Under the pieces are notes generated by a model, which saw only the letters and a program-made list of their open reading frames with translations, had not been told where the DNA came from and did no database searches. A stretch of DNA of 21,084 nt. It comes from CAYYAQ01 sp964469555. GTDB lineage: Bacteria > Planctomycetota > UBA1135 > UBA2386. The translations under genes and the position numbers were made by a program. Where the stretch lies: assembly GCA_964469555.1 (NCBI GenBank), contig CAYYAQ010000091.1, forward strand, positions 1 to 21,084, written 5' to 3'. Position 1 is the stretch's first letter, and each line of letters opens with the position of its first letter. Shown here piece by piece: positions 8,144 to 16,260 of the stretch.

Positions 8144-9043
8144 ATGAAGAGAATCACACGGGGCGCTCTGGCCCTCGGGCTGTTGTGGATCACGAGCAGC
8201 TGCTCGACGGCGATGCCAGGGACCGAGTCCGATTCCACGCGGGCGTTCGGGTTTTCGGATTTCGAGCGGAGTCGTTTCGCGGACACGGACGACGACGGAT
8301 TGCCCGACACCCGGTTGGGCACCATCTCGAAACTCGACGACGTCACAAACACAACGGGCGACGGCCAATGGGCCACCAACCTCAATACAGGTATCCCGAT
8401 CCTCGGGAAAACCCCGATCACCTCGTTCCTCTTCAAGGAAGAGAGCGAAGGCGAAGCGACCGCGCCGAAGGCCGACCCGAAGGCACCCAAGACGCCCAAG
8501 TCCGAGCGCAAGATGATCTACACGGCTTCGTTCGGGGTCATGGTCCCGACGATCGACGAGGCGGTGCAAAAGCTCATGGCCCGCGTCGAAGAGCTCGGCG
8601 GCTACCTGAGCCAGCGGCAGGACGCGACGCTGACGGTCCGCATCCCCGCCGACAAGTTCCAGGCGTTCGTCAAGGAGGTGCCGAAGTTCGGTCGCGTCGT
8701 CAGCGAATCGATGCGCGCCAACGACGTGACTAATCAGCACACCGACCTGACGATCCGGCTCGAGAACGCGGAGAAGTCACGCAAGCGGCTGCTCGCCCTG
8801 CTCGACAAGGCGACGAAGATGGAAGACGTGATCAAGATCGAGGCGGCGCTGCGTCGGATCACGGGCGAGATCGAGCAGATGAAGGGGCAGCTGAAACTGC
8901 TGAACAACCAAATCAAGTACTCGACGGTCACGGTCAGCTTCCACGCCAACGCGCCGACCGCGAAACCGAAGAAGCGGCGGCAGAACAGTCGATTCCCCTG
9001 GATCAACCGAATGGGTGTCCAACAGGACATGAGGAGGTTCTAG
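8144..9043 (+). CDS. DUF4349-family lipoprotein
   Basis: The 299-residue protein has a lipoprotein signal peptide ending TSSC (lipid-modified Cys20). A low-complexity acidic and Lys/Pro linker leads to about residue 120. The DUF4349 core follows (about 125-270): MIYTASFGVMVPTIDEAV, then LTVRIPADKFQAFVKEV, then a long coiled coil with LLALLDKATKMEDVIKIEA and IKYSTVTVSFHA. DUF4349 proteins usually end in a membrane helix. This one ends in a basic tail with no hydrophobic segment, so it is anchored only by its lipid. Function is unknown; the fold suggests a periplasmic assembly or sensing role. GGAGGA at 8129-8134 supports the start. The next lipoprotein gene begins two bases after its stop. Confidence 0.88.
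   Translation: MKRITRGALALGLLWITSSCSTAMPGTESDSTRAFGFSDFERSRFADTDDDGLPDTRLGTISKLDDVTNTTGDGQWATNLNTGIPILGKTPITSFLFKEESEGEATAPKADPKAPKTPKSERKMIYTASFGVMVPTIDEAVQKLMARVEELGGYLSQRQDATLTVRIPADKFQAFVKEVPKFGRVVSESMRANDVTNQHTDLTIRLENAEKSRKRLLALLDKATKMEDVIKIEAALRRITGEIEQMKGQLKLLNNQIKYSTVTVSFHANAPTAKPKKRRQNSRFPWINRMGVQQDMRRF
9032..9037 (+). promoter_or_regulatory. Ribosome binding site for the small lipoprotein gene, inside the DUF4349 gene
   Basis: AGGAGG lies within the last codons of the DUF4349 gene, eight bases before the ATG at 9046. It fixes that start and indicates coupled translation of the two lipoproteins. Confidence 0.75.
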
Positions 9044-9045
9044 TC

Positions 9046-9531
9046 ATGCGCACTTCGAATTCCATCACGCGTACGCTGACAGGAGCGTTCCTGTTCTCGT
9101 TGGCTGGCTGCGCGATCCACGTCGACCTTCCGAACCAGTTCCTGGTCACGGTCAAGTCGTCGTCCGAGTTCAAGGCGACGACTGCCGACGACGCGATCTT
9201 CATCGTCGAAAAGTACCAACTCCCGGAGAAGGGCGGCAACCTCGACTTCTGGGTCACCGCGTTGAAGAACCAGTTCGTAGAGAACCTCGGCTACGTCTTA
9301 CTCGAGGAAGAAGCCATCGAAACGAACGACGGCGAGAAGGGCATGCAGATGATGTTCGAAACGACGATCCAGGGACAGGCGTACCGCTACCTGATCTGCG
9401 CCTTCGTCCAGGAGGGCCCCTGGCCTTGGAGCGACCCGATCGTCCGCGTCGTGCGCTTCACGGCGGAGAAGGAGAAGTTCGACGAGCACCTCGACGACGT
9501 GAAGAAAGCCATGCGGACGACGCGCGGCTAG
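9046..9531 (+). CDS. Lipoprotein of unknown function
   Basis: The 161-residue product has a lipoprotein signal peptide with lipobox LAGC (Cys22). The mature part alternates strands and helices and is rich in acidic residues, for example DAIFIVEKYQLPEKGGNLDF and FETTIQGQAYRYLICAFVQ. It has no membrane helix. I do not recognise the family. It follows the DUF4349 lipoprotein with a strong ribosome binding site inside that gene, so the two are probably made together and may form an envelope complex; that link is inference. Its TAG stop overlaps the stop of the converging nnrE gene through a shared CTAG. Confidence 0.8.
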   Translation: MRTSNSITRTLTGAFLFSLAGCAIHVDLPNQFLVTVKSSSEFKATTADDAIFIVEKYQLPEKGGNLDFWVTALKNQFVENLGYVLLEEEAIETNDGEKGMQMMFETTIQGQAYRYLICAFVQEGPWPWSDPIVRVVRFTAEKEKFDEHLDDVKKAMRTTRG

Positions 9532-10142
9532 CTGTCGGGCAGGCCGAGCCCAACCACGACGAGTTCGCCGACGTAGTCCTTCGCCCCGGGGACCAGCAGT
9601 CCGTGCTTCGCGGCGGCGAACGTCACCGTCTTGTCACCGCGACACGTCGGGCCCAGCGCGACGCCGTCGTCTCCGTGCAGACCGCTGGGGATGTCGACGC
9701 AGAGCTTCTTTCCTGGTGACTCGTTGAACCGCTCGACGAAGTTCGCGACATCGCCGGACAACGCCCGCGTGAGTCCGGTGCCGAATAACGCATCGATCAA
9801 GACATCTTCGGGAAGGCCGAGCGGAGGCAACTCGCCCAACGACACGGGATGGCCGGCGCGCTTCAGGATGGCCAACTGCACAACCGCGTCGGGACTGCGC
9901 TCGGGATCCGGCTCGCGCGTCAAGAACACCCGGGCTCGTCGACCGAGGTGCCGGGCGGCGGCGAGACCGTCGCCCCCGTTGTTCCCGGGGCCGCAGTAGA
10001 CGACGAACGAATCGCCCATCTGCCTGGCGAGTTCGGCGACGGATCGCGCTGCGTTCTCCATCAGCAAGATCGATGGCATGCCGAGTCGTTCGACCGCGTC
10101 CCGGTCGATCGCCCGGGCCTCGGCGACACTGATCGACTTCAT
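9528..10142 (-). CDS. nnrE: NAD(P)H-hydrate epimerase
   Basis: The 204-residue protein matches the YjeF N-terminal (AIBP/NnrE) family over its whole length. It shows ARAIDRDAVERLGMPSILLM and ENAAR near the N-terminus, the GPGNNGGDG nucleotide loop at 51-59, the ALFGTGLTR motif, the VDIPSGLHGDDG metal/substrate segment and the FAAAKHGLL motif near the end. The enzyme interconverts the R and S forms of hydrated NADH/NADPH so that a partner dehydratase can repair them. Here it is a stand-alone epimerase without the fused ADP/ATP-dependent dehydratase domain (NnrD) seen in many bacteria; no dehydratase is in the window. Its ATG overlaps the recG stop (ATGA), so it is translationally coupled to recG. 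Confidence 0.93.
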   Translation of the reverse strand: MKSISVAEARAIDRDAVERLGMPSILLMENAARSVAELARQMGDSFVVYCGPGNNGGDGLAAARHLGRRARVFLTREPDPERSPDAVVQLAILKRAGHPVSLGELPPLGLPEDVLIDALFGTGLTRALSGDVANFVERFNESPGKKLCVDIPSGLHGDDGVALGPTCRGDKTVTFAAAKHGLLVPGAKDYVGELVVVGLGLPDS

Positions 10143-12121
10143 GTGGTTTCTCCTCGCACGACTTCGCGCACGCGTTGCAGCAACTCCACATCCCTGACCG
10201 GATCGAGAGCACGCAGATCCGATAGGCCGCTCTGGCGCGTGCCCAACAACTCGCCGGCGCCGCGCAGGGCGAGGTCGCGTTCGGCCAATTCGAAGCCATC
10301 GGTGGTCGCGCAGATCGCGTCAACGCGAGGACCGGGGGCACCCGTCAGAATGCACACACCGCGACGATGGCCGCGACCGACCCGCCCCCGCAGCTGGTGC
10401 AACGTCGCCAATCCGAACCGGTCGACCCCCACCACGATCATCAGCGTGGCATTCGGCACATCGATCCCGACCTCGAGAACCGTGGTGCCCACGAGCACGC
10501 CGAACTCCCGCTTGCGGAAGGCCTCGATCGTCGCCTGCCGAGTTGCCGAATCCATCCGCCCGTGCACCAGCCGACAATCGAACCGCCGCGACAACTCCTC
10601 GTGCAACCGCACCGCCGAACCCTTGCTCCGGTCCTCGCCGATCTTCGGACAGACGACGATCACCTGCTGACCACGCACCACCCTCCGCTCGGCGATCGCC
10701 AGGATACGTCGCCACTCCGTCGCCTTGCCAGGCAGAAAGAACGCCCGGACATCGCGATGACCCGGCGGTCGCTCGCGCAGCACTGCGACGTCGAGATCCC
10801 CGAACACCGTGAACGTCAGCGTGCGCGGAATCGGCGTCGCGGTCATGTAGAGTACGTGCGGGTTCACGCCCTTGCGCACGAGGCTCGTCCGCTGCTCCAC
10901 GCCGAAGCGATGTTGCTCGTCGATGATGACCAGGCCGAGACGCGCGAACTCCGTTCGCGCCGAAAACAGTGCGTGAGTTCCAAACACGATTCGCGGCACG
11001 CCGTCGCCCAGACTCGCATCGAGTTCCTCCCGTTCGCGCGCGCGCAGACTGGACGTCAGCAGGTTCACCGGAACGCGGCTGCCCTCGAGCCAGCGGCACA
11101 CGCCCGCGAAGTGCTGCTCGGCCAGGAGTTCGGTCGGCGCGAGGAACGCGACCTGATAACCCCCCGCGACCACCGCCAGCGCCGCGCAGATCGCGACCGC
11201 CGTCTTGCCCGTGCCGACATCGCCCTGCAACAGCACCCCCATGGGAGACGGACCGGCCAGCAGCGGGATGATCCGCTGCCGAGCCCGCTCCTGGTCGGTC
11301 GTCAGCTCGAACGGGATCCGGTCGCGGATCCTCCGTCCCAGACGCGACGGAACCGCGACTTTGGGCCCCACGAGCTGCTCTCGCTGGCGACGCGTGCGTT
11401 CGACGCGCCGGAACAGCGCGACGGCCTCCGTGACCGCGAAGCGCAGTCGAGCGCTCTCGTGTTCTTCGACCGACTTCGGCTGGTGCATGGCGCGCACCGC
11501 GTGGTGGAATCGCGGGAGATCCGCGCGCAGGGCCGCGGGGAGCGTATCGTGCTCCCAGGTCTTCAGATCCACGCGCCGCAGGGCCTGGTCGACAAGCCCG
11601 GCGAACCGGGTCGCCGAGATCCCGGGAATCTCCGCGTAGGACAAAAGACACGGTCCGGTGATCGCGTTTTCCGCCGGAAGGATCCTCCCCTGCTTGAGGC
11701 CGAAGACCTTGCCCGACAGTTCCAGTACGCCTTCGGCCCAGCGCTCGCTCCCCGCCGCGTAGGAGTTCTTGAGGTACGGCTGGTTGAAGAACCGGACCTC
11801 GAACGGCGCGCCGTCCGCGACCGCCGTGAGCGCGACGGTCACCATGCTGCGCCGACCACGGAGCCAGGTCAGGCGGGTACCCTGCACCTTCCCCCGGATC
11901 CGCACCAGGCGATGCAGCGACGACTCGCTCGGTCCCTCGATCTCCCGCACCTCCGCGTGACGCCTCGGGAAGCACAGGACGAGGTCGCGAATCGACCCGA
12001 GCCCAGCCTTGCGCAGTGTTATCGCGAACTTGTCGCCCACGCCGCGCAGCACGGTCAGCGGATCCTCCGACCGAAAGGTCGTCTCTCTCACCGCGCCGAT
12101 ATCACTGGGTTCTTCGACCAT
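10139..12121 (-). CDS. recG: ATP-dependent DNA helicase RecG
   Basis: The 660-residue protein has the full RecG layout. An N-terminal wedge/OB region (about 20-160) contains LTVLRGVGDKFAITL and RLVRIRGKVQGTRLTW. The superfamily 2 helicase core has Walker A GDVGTGKT (300-307), the RecG-type DEQH box with RFG (401-407), TATPIPRT (427-434), TTVLEVGIDVPNATL (546-560) and QLRGRVGRG (576-584). The C-terminal TRG-like segment includes GAGELLGTRQSG (621-632). RecG remodels stalled forks and branched DNA. The length suits the family. ATG 12121 was chosen because further upstream the frame loses RecG similarity and overlaps the divergent nucleotidyltransferase gene. It is the first gene of a two-gene unit with nnrE. 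Confidence 0.95.
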   Translation of the reverse strand: MVEEPSDIGAVRETTFRSEDPLTVLRGVGDKFAITLRKAGLGSIRDLVLCFPRRHAEVREIEGPSESSLHRLVRIRGKVQGTRLTWLRGRRSMVTVALTAVADGAPFEVRFFNQPYLKNSYAAGSERWAEGVLELSGKVFGLKQGRILPAENAITGPCLLSYAEIPGISATRFAGLVDQALRRVDLKTWEHDTLPAALRADLPRFHHAVRAMHQPKSVEEHESARLRFAVTEAVALFRRVERTRRQREQLVGPKVAVPSRLGRRIRDRIPFELTTDQERARQRIIPLLAGPSPMGVLLQGDVGTGKTAVAICAALAVVAGGYQVAFLAPTELLAEQHFAGVCRWLEGSRVPVNLLTSSLRAREREELDASLGDGVPRIVFGTHALFSARTEFARLGLVIIDEQHRFGVEQRTSLVRKGVNPHVLYMTATPIPRTLTFTVFGDLDVAVLRERPPGHRDVRAFFLPGKATEWRRILAIAERRVVRGQQVIVVCPKIGEDRSKGSAVRLHEELSRRFDCRLVHGRMDSATRQATIEAFRKREFGVLVGTTVLEVGIDVPNATLMIVVGVDRFGLATLHQLRGRVGRGHRRGVCILTGAPGPRVDAICATTDGFELAERDLALRGAGELLGTRQSGLSDLRALDPVRDVELLQRVREVVRGETT

Positions 12122-12229
12122 GATAATCCTGATATCGAAATGTTGACCTCCGCGGCGTTTCATCACAAGCCTGAGGCGACCGAGGCTTTTCCTGACCAGG
12201 GATTTGGCTACCGTGTCCGACAAGTCGTC

Positions 12230-13351
12230 ATGCCCGAGACCCAGATGACACTCACAGACGAACAGCTCAGCTACCTCAATCAGTACGGATTCAACGAACA
12301 GCTCCTCGAGAACTGGCGCAAAGGCGTACGCGAGAAGTGGTACTCCAAGGAGAACAACTGGATCCAGAGTGAGATCCACGCTCCGGAGTCGGGGACCATC
12401 GAGAGCTTTCCGAAGAGCGACACGGACCGACGCGCCGAGTTGCGAGACGTCGGACTCCAGTCCCTCCACAAAGGTGAGCTCGGCGTCGTAATCCTCAATG
12501 GCGGAATGGCGACGCGCTTTGGTGGCGTGGTGAAGGGAACCGTCCCGGTTCTCGGATCGCGGTCATTCCTGGAGCTGCGCGCGGAAGACGTGAAGCGGGC
12601 TCAGGCCGCAGCGGAAGAGACTCAGATCCCGATCTACCTGATGAACAGCTTCGCGACCGACGCCGCGACGCGCGACCACTGCGTCGAGAAGGGCAACTTC
12701 GGGCTGCCCGAAGGCCAGGTCCAGCACTTCACGCAGTCCATCTCGTGTCGGATGACCAAGAACGGCGACCTGTTCGAAGACGAGGAAGGCGAACTGTCCT
12801 ATTACGGACCAGGCCACGGTGACTTCGCCCCGGCGATCCGGGACAGCGGATGCCTGGAGAAGTTCATCGCGAGCGGAGGCAAGTACCTGTTCGTGTCGAA
12901 CGTCGACAACCTCGGGGCGCGCATCAGCCCGGTGATGCTTGGCATGCACATTCGCTCGCGGAAGGAGATGACGATCGAGCTCGCGCCGAAGTGGCCAGGC
13001 GACGTCGGCGGATCGCCCTACCTGGTCGACGGCAAGGTGCAATTGGTCGAACAGATCCGGTACCCCGATGGCTTCAACCCGGACATCGTCGACGTGTTCA
13101 ACACGAACACGTTCACGTTCACGGCGGAGGCTCTGCGCCGCGACATGGACATGGGTTGGTACTACGTCGAAAAGACCGTCGACGACAAGCCAGCCGTGCA
13201 GATGGAGCGGCTGATCGGTGAGACAACGCGCTCGCTCGACAGCCACTTCGTCCGCGTCAAGCGCACCGGCAGCGAGAACCGATTCCTTCCAGTCAAGACG
13301 CCGGACGATCTCGACTCTGCGCGCGAGGAAATCGAGCAGCTCTACCCGTAG
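12230..13351 (+). CDS. UDPGP-family (eukaryotic-type) UTP--sugar-1-phosphate uridylyltransferase
   Basis: The 373-residue protein fits the UDPGP family. It has the nucleotide-binding loop VVILNGGMATRFGG at 87-99, with K102 after it, the GHGD motif (195-198), VSNVDNLGA (222-230) with the metal-binding Asp, FNTNTF (290-295), and RFLPVK (351-356). The family makes UDP-sugars from UTP and a sugar 1-phosphate. The chain ends about 15 residues after RFLPVK, where eukaryotic UGPases go on into a C-terminal left-handed beta-helix; that domain is absent. The GGMATRFGG loop also differs from the usual GGLGT form, so the sugar may not be glucose. It is divergent from recG with 108 bases between. ATG 12230 is chosen; ATG 12245 (residue 6) is possible. 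Confidence 0.88.
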   Translation: MPETQMTLTDEQLSYLNQYGFNEQLLENWRKGVREKWYSKENNWIQSEIHAPESGTIESFPKSDTDRRAELRDVGLQSLHKGELGVVILNGGMATRFGGVVKGTVPVLGSRSFLELRAEDVKRAQAAAEETQIPIYLMNSFATDAATRDHCVEKGNFGLPEGQVQHFTQSISCRMTKNGDLFEDEEGELSYYGPGHGDFAPAIRDSGCLEKFIASGGKYLFVSNVDNLGARISPVMLGMHIRSRKEMTIELAPKWPGDVGGSPYLVDGKVQLVEQIRYPDGFNPDIVDVFNTNTFTFTAEALRRDMDMGWYYVEKTVDDKPAVQMERLIGETTRSLDSHFVRVKRTGSENRFLPVKTPDDLDSAREEIEQLYP

Positions 13352-13371
13352 TCAGATCCTGACTTGCCGGG

Positions 13372-13998
13372 CTACCGGGCGATGCTGCGGAATGTGAGGT
13401 TGATGCGAGGCCCGGGTGCGTTGCGGCCTTTCCTCTTCGGGACCTGATGCATCCAGCATCGCTGGCAGTCGCCGGCCATCATCAGGAGGCTGCCGTGTTC
13501 GAGTTGGATGTCGACGCGGGAGATGTCGGATCGCTGCTTGTGTTTCATCTGGAACACGCGCGGCGCGCCGAGGGAGATAGAAGCGATCACCGGCGCGGGC
13601 CCGAGCTCAGGTTCGTCGTCCGCGTGCCACGAGACGCTGTCGAAACCATCGCGGTAGAGGTTGAGTAGGACGCTGTTGAACTCGTGGTCCGTCTCGTCCG
13701 ACAACCGACCCCGAACATCTCGAAGCGCCGACGTCCAGGGCAACGGATCGTGGCGAACCCCGGAGTAGACGTAGCTCGCCTCGGCATCTCCGTGCCAGGC
13801 GGTCAAGCGCGGCGCCAGCACTTCCCGCCCGAAGAGAACCGCGGTTTCCTGTTCCCACTCCGTCTCGTCTCGCAATGCAGCGAAGAGGAGATCTGCTTCG
13901 GCCACGCCGAGAAAACATCGATGCAAACGCAGGTCCGCATCGGGTAGGTCGAACACTTCGACCGCGTCACCATCCAGGAACAGGTCACCTTGCCGCAC
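13372..13998 (-). CDS. AlkB-family Fe(II)/2-oxoglutarate-dependent dioxygenase (nucleic acid dealkylation)
   Basis: The protein of about 208 residues follows the AlkB/ALKBH2-3 pattern. It starts with DLPDADLRLHRCFLG, then shows TAWHGDAEASYVYSG (Tyr-rich nucleotide-flip region), NSVLLNLYRDG, the iron motif WHADDE (H125, D127), LGAPRVFQMKH, GSLLMMAG, the third ligand in WMHQVPK (H184) and the 2-oxoglutarate arginines in PRINLTFR (R198, R204). Such enzymes remove N-alkyl lesions from DNA or RNA by oxidation. The frame is open upstream beyond the divergent lipoprotein start. No ATG fits the family start, so GTG 13998 was chosen; GTG 14013 and 14025 are alternatives. Its stop faces the stop of the nucleotidyltransferase gene across 20 bases. 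Confidence 0.9.
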   Translation of the reverse strand: MRQGDLFLDGDAVEVFDLPDADLRLHRCFLGVAEADLLFAALRDETEWEQETAVLFGREVLAPRLTAWHGDAEASYVYSGVRHDPLPWTSALRDVRGRLSDETDHEFNSVLLNLYRDGFDSVSWHADDEPELGPAPVIASISLGAPRVFQMKHKQRSDISRVDIQLEHGSLLMMAGDCQRCWMHQVPKRKGRNAPGPRINLTFRSIAR

Positions 13999-14064
13999 TC
14001 GTGGACCATACACCGGTTTAGGCACCTGGTTGCAAATGCAGCCCCAGACGCCGATTCTCTCCAA

Positions 14065-15105
14065 ATGCCCGTACTCGCCCAATCGCTGAGCCGGCTTCTG
14101 CTGGCCACGCTTTCGCTCGCGGCGTGCGCCTGCCAGGAGCCGCAGAACCCGGTACTTCTGATCGTCGACCAGAACGCCGGCGGGGACGATCGTGGGGCGG
14201 TGTTCAGGAAGAACCCGGGCGCAGACGGAGTGCAACTGTTCGCCACGTCGAACCTGTTGCGGCAACCACAAGACATCCTCCAGCAACCCGACGGGAGCTT
14301 CCTCGTGCTCGACTACTACAAGGAAGGTGGTGTCGGCAAGGTGTTCCAGTTATCGAAGGACGGCAAGAAGTGCGAAGAACTGAAGTTGCCCAAGGGGCTC
14401 GTCGACCCCTACCAGTTCGAGTACGCGCCCGATGGGTCGATCTGGATTGTCGACAAGAACGCGGACCCTCTCGGTCTCGGGAAGAAAGCGAAGCGGAAGA
14501 CCGGGACTCTCTGGCGGCTCAGCAAGGACCGGTCGACGCTCGAAGTCATCGCGACGGGGCCGCCACTCATAGCCCCATCCGGCATCCTGTTCGTCGGTGA
14601 CGACGCGTTCCTCATGGACGCCGATGTCTTCCAGAAGAACGGGATGTTCGATCCGAAGGTCGGCGAAGGCGCGATCTTCAGAGTGCACAAGCACCCCAAG
14701 AAACTCGAGATCGTCGCGCGCTTCGAGAGGCTGATGAGTCCGCTGGGCATGTACCGCGAGGCGAGCGGGACGTATCTGGTCGTCGACGTCAACGCGGATC
14801 CCGTCAAGCCCGACCGGCACCACGGCGCGGTCTACCGCGTGGATCCGAAGGCAAAGACGACGAAGCTCTTCGCGAACCACGACGATTTTCGCGATCCCGT
14901 CAACTGCATCATGTGGCAAGGTCGGTTTCTCGTCGTGGACGCGAACTCAGATCCGTTGAAACTGGGGGAAGATGGGTCGGGGTTCGGATTCACTGGGGGT
15001 CGTGGCGGAATCTATGAAGTCGATCTGAAGACGGGGGCCGTGAAGCTCTTCCTGGCCTCGCCGCAATTCGTGAATCCCCTCCGGCTTCGGAAAGCCACAC
15101 TGTGA
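14065..15105 (+). CDS. Six-bladed beta-propeller lipoprotein with VDxNADP-type repeats
   Basis: The 346-residue product has a lipoprotein signal peptide (lipobox LAAC, Cys21). The rest consists of about six repeats in which a strand ending in Asp and an acidic loop lead to a Gly-x-hydrophobic strand. Examples are LIVDQNAGGDDRGAVFR, WIVDKNADPLGLG, LVVDVNADPVKP with HHGAVYRV, and LVVDANSDPLKLGED with GGIYEV. This resembles NHL/SMP-30/strictosidine-synthase-like six-bladed propellers, though the precise family is unclear. The Asp/Asn-rich loops could bind a divalent metal, as in SMP-30-type lactonases; that is inference. ATG 14065 was chosen because it directly precedes the signal peptide. The stop TGA overlaps the next gene's GTG, so the pair is translationally coupled. 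Confidence 0.82.
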   Translation: MPVLAQSLSRLLLATLSLAACACQEPQNPVLLIVDQNAGGDDRGAVFRKNPGADGVQLFATSNLLRQPQDILQQPDGSFLVLDYYKEGGVGKVFQLSKDGKKCEELKLPKGLVDPYQFEYAPDGSIWIVDKNADPLGLGKKAKRKTGTLWRLSKDRSTLEVIATGPPLIAPSGILFVGDDAFLMDADVFQKNGMFDPKVGEGAIFRVHKHPKKLEIVARFERLMSPLGMYREASGTYLVVDVNADPVKPDRHHGAVYRVDPKAKTTKLFANHDDFRDPVNCIMWQGRFLVVDANSDPLKLGEDGSGFGFTGGRGGIYEVDLKTGAVKLFLASPQFVNPLRLRKATL

Positions 15106-16256
15106 CGACGTCCACGCCGCGAGCAGAACCAACCGACGGCTCCCCGCCGAAGAAGAGTCGGCTCAAGGTCTGGGTGTTGCGCATCGGGATGATCGTCCTC
15201 TCGCCGTTGCTCATACTCTTCTTGATCGAGATGATCTGGCAGCTCGTCGGTGATTCTCGCTACCCGGACTACGACGAATGGCTCGCCGGGCGTCCACCCC
15301 ACTTCGAGCTCGCCAAGCTGGGTCTCTTGCGCGGCGACGAGGACCCGGAAATCGCGTTCACGCTGAACCCCGGGTTTGAGGCGACCGTCGAAGAGAATGT
15401 GTACCGCGTAAACGCGAACGGCTTGCGAGGCGCAGAGGTGACCGTCGAGAAGCCCACAGGCGTGAAGCGGGTGTTGATCCTCGGCGACAGCTACGCGTTC
15501 GGTTTCGGTGTCAGCGAAAAGGACATGATCGCCGCGCAGCTGCAAAAGTCCCTCGCGTCGAAGCACGCCGGCATCCAGGTGCTGACCCTCGGCGCCCCTG
15601 GGTATCAGACCGGACAACAGGAACACGTCCTTCGTCGGGACGGTCTTCGGTTCGAGCCGGACGTGGTCGTCCTCGTCTACTACGCAAACGACAACATGAC
15701 GCCGTCGATGATGTACGATCCGCGGGTCAAGGTGATCTACACCGATGTCCTACCGTTGCCGGTCGGGTTGAAGCAGTTCCTCGCCAGGTCGATTCTCTAC
15801 TCGAAGATCTCGCGGGCCTACTCGCTCACGCTTTCCCCGGACGACGAGAAGATCGAGCCGGGGACGACGGAACTCGACGCCCGGGGACCGCGACATTGGC
15901 CGGTGACCTCGAACCGGATCCACAGGATCGCCACCATGTGTGAGCGACGAAAGATCAGGTTCGTGCTCGTGGCCATCCCGGCTCTGGTCGACTCGATCAA
16001 GTTCATGAAGAGGGACTACATCTGCAACCTGGATCACGACCGGGTGCTGGCATTCGCCGACGAAGAAGGAATCGGGACCATCGACGTCCGCGAACACCTC
16101 ATGACACGCGGCAAGCCGATCGAGATGTTCCCCATCGAGCAACTGTTCGTCTCCTGGGATCCAAAACCGCGCGACAGCCACTTCAACGCCGAGGGCTACC
16201 GTCTCCTCGTCCACGCCCTCGCCGACCATATCGAAACTCAAAGCCTCCTCCGCTAG
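15102..16256 (+). CDS. Membrane-anchored SGNH/GDSL hydrolase-like protein
   Basis: The 384-residue protein has a short cytoplasmic N-terminus, one membrane helix (about 25-48) and an outside SGNH domain. The motifs are ILGDSYAFGFGV with Ser130 (block I), LGAPGYQTGQQE (block II glycine), YYANDN (193-198, block III Asn), and DSHFNAEGY with Asp358 and His360 (block V). This set is complete for an SGNH hydrolase, which acts as an esterase or as an acetyl-transfer partner on polysaccharides. A preceding PEIAFTLNPGF / NANGLRG stretch is typical of bacterial SGNH proteins found near exopolysaccharide genes. Its GTG start overlaps the stop of the propeller lipoprotein (GTGA). The substrate is unknown; an O-acetylated envelope sugar is a guess. 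Confidence 0.88.
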   Translation: MTTSTPRAEPTDGSPPKKSRLKVWVLRIGMIVLSPLLILFLIEMIWQLVGDSRYPDYDEWLAGRPPHFELAKLGLLRGDEDPEIAFTLNPGFEATVEENVYRVNANGLRGAEVTVEKPTGVKRVLILGDSYAFGFGVSEKDMIAAQLQKSLASKHAGIQVLTLGAPGYQTGQQEHVLRRDGLRFEPDVVVLVYYANDNMTPSMMYDPRVKVIYTDVLPLPVGLKQFLARSILYSKISRAYSLTLSPDDEKIEPGTTELDARGPRHWPVTSNRIHRIATMCERRKIRFVLVAIPALVDSIKFMKRDYICNLDHDRVLAFADEEGIGTIDVREHLMTRGKPIEMFPIEQLFVSWDPKPRDSHFNAEGYRLLVHALADHIETQSLLR

Positions 16257-16260
16257 CTGT

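Noticed and set aside
10367..12229. Plus-strand open frame running into the UDPGP gene, giving 994 codons
   Set aside because: Its first two thirds are antisense to recG and show no protein family features. Only the part from 12230 matches UDPGP.
12122..12229. GATAAT at 12122-12127 as a -10 box for the nucleotidyltransferase gene
   Set aside because: No acceptable -35 box lies about 17 bases upstream. The AT-richer patch may hold promoters, but none can be assigned.
13351..13363. Small inverted repeat GTCAG-ATC-CTGAC between two converging genes, as a bidirectional terminator
   Set aside because: The stem is only five pairs with a three-base loop and there is no T-run on either side.
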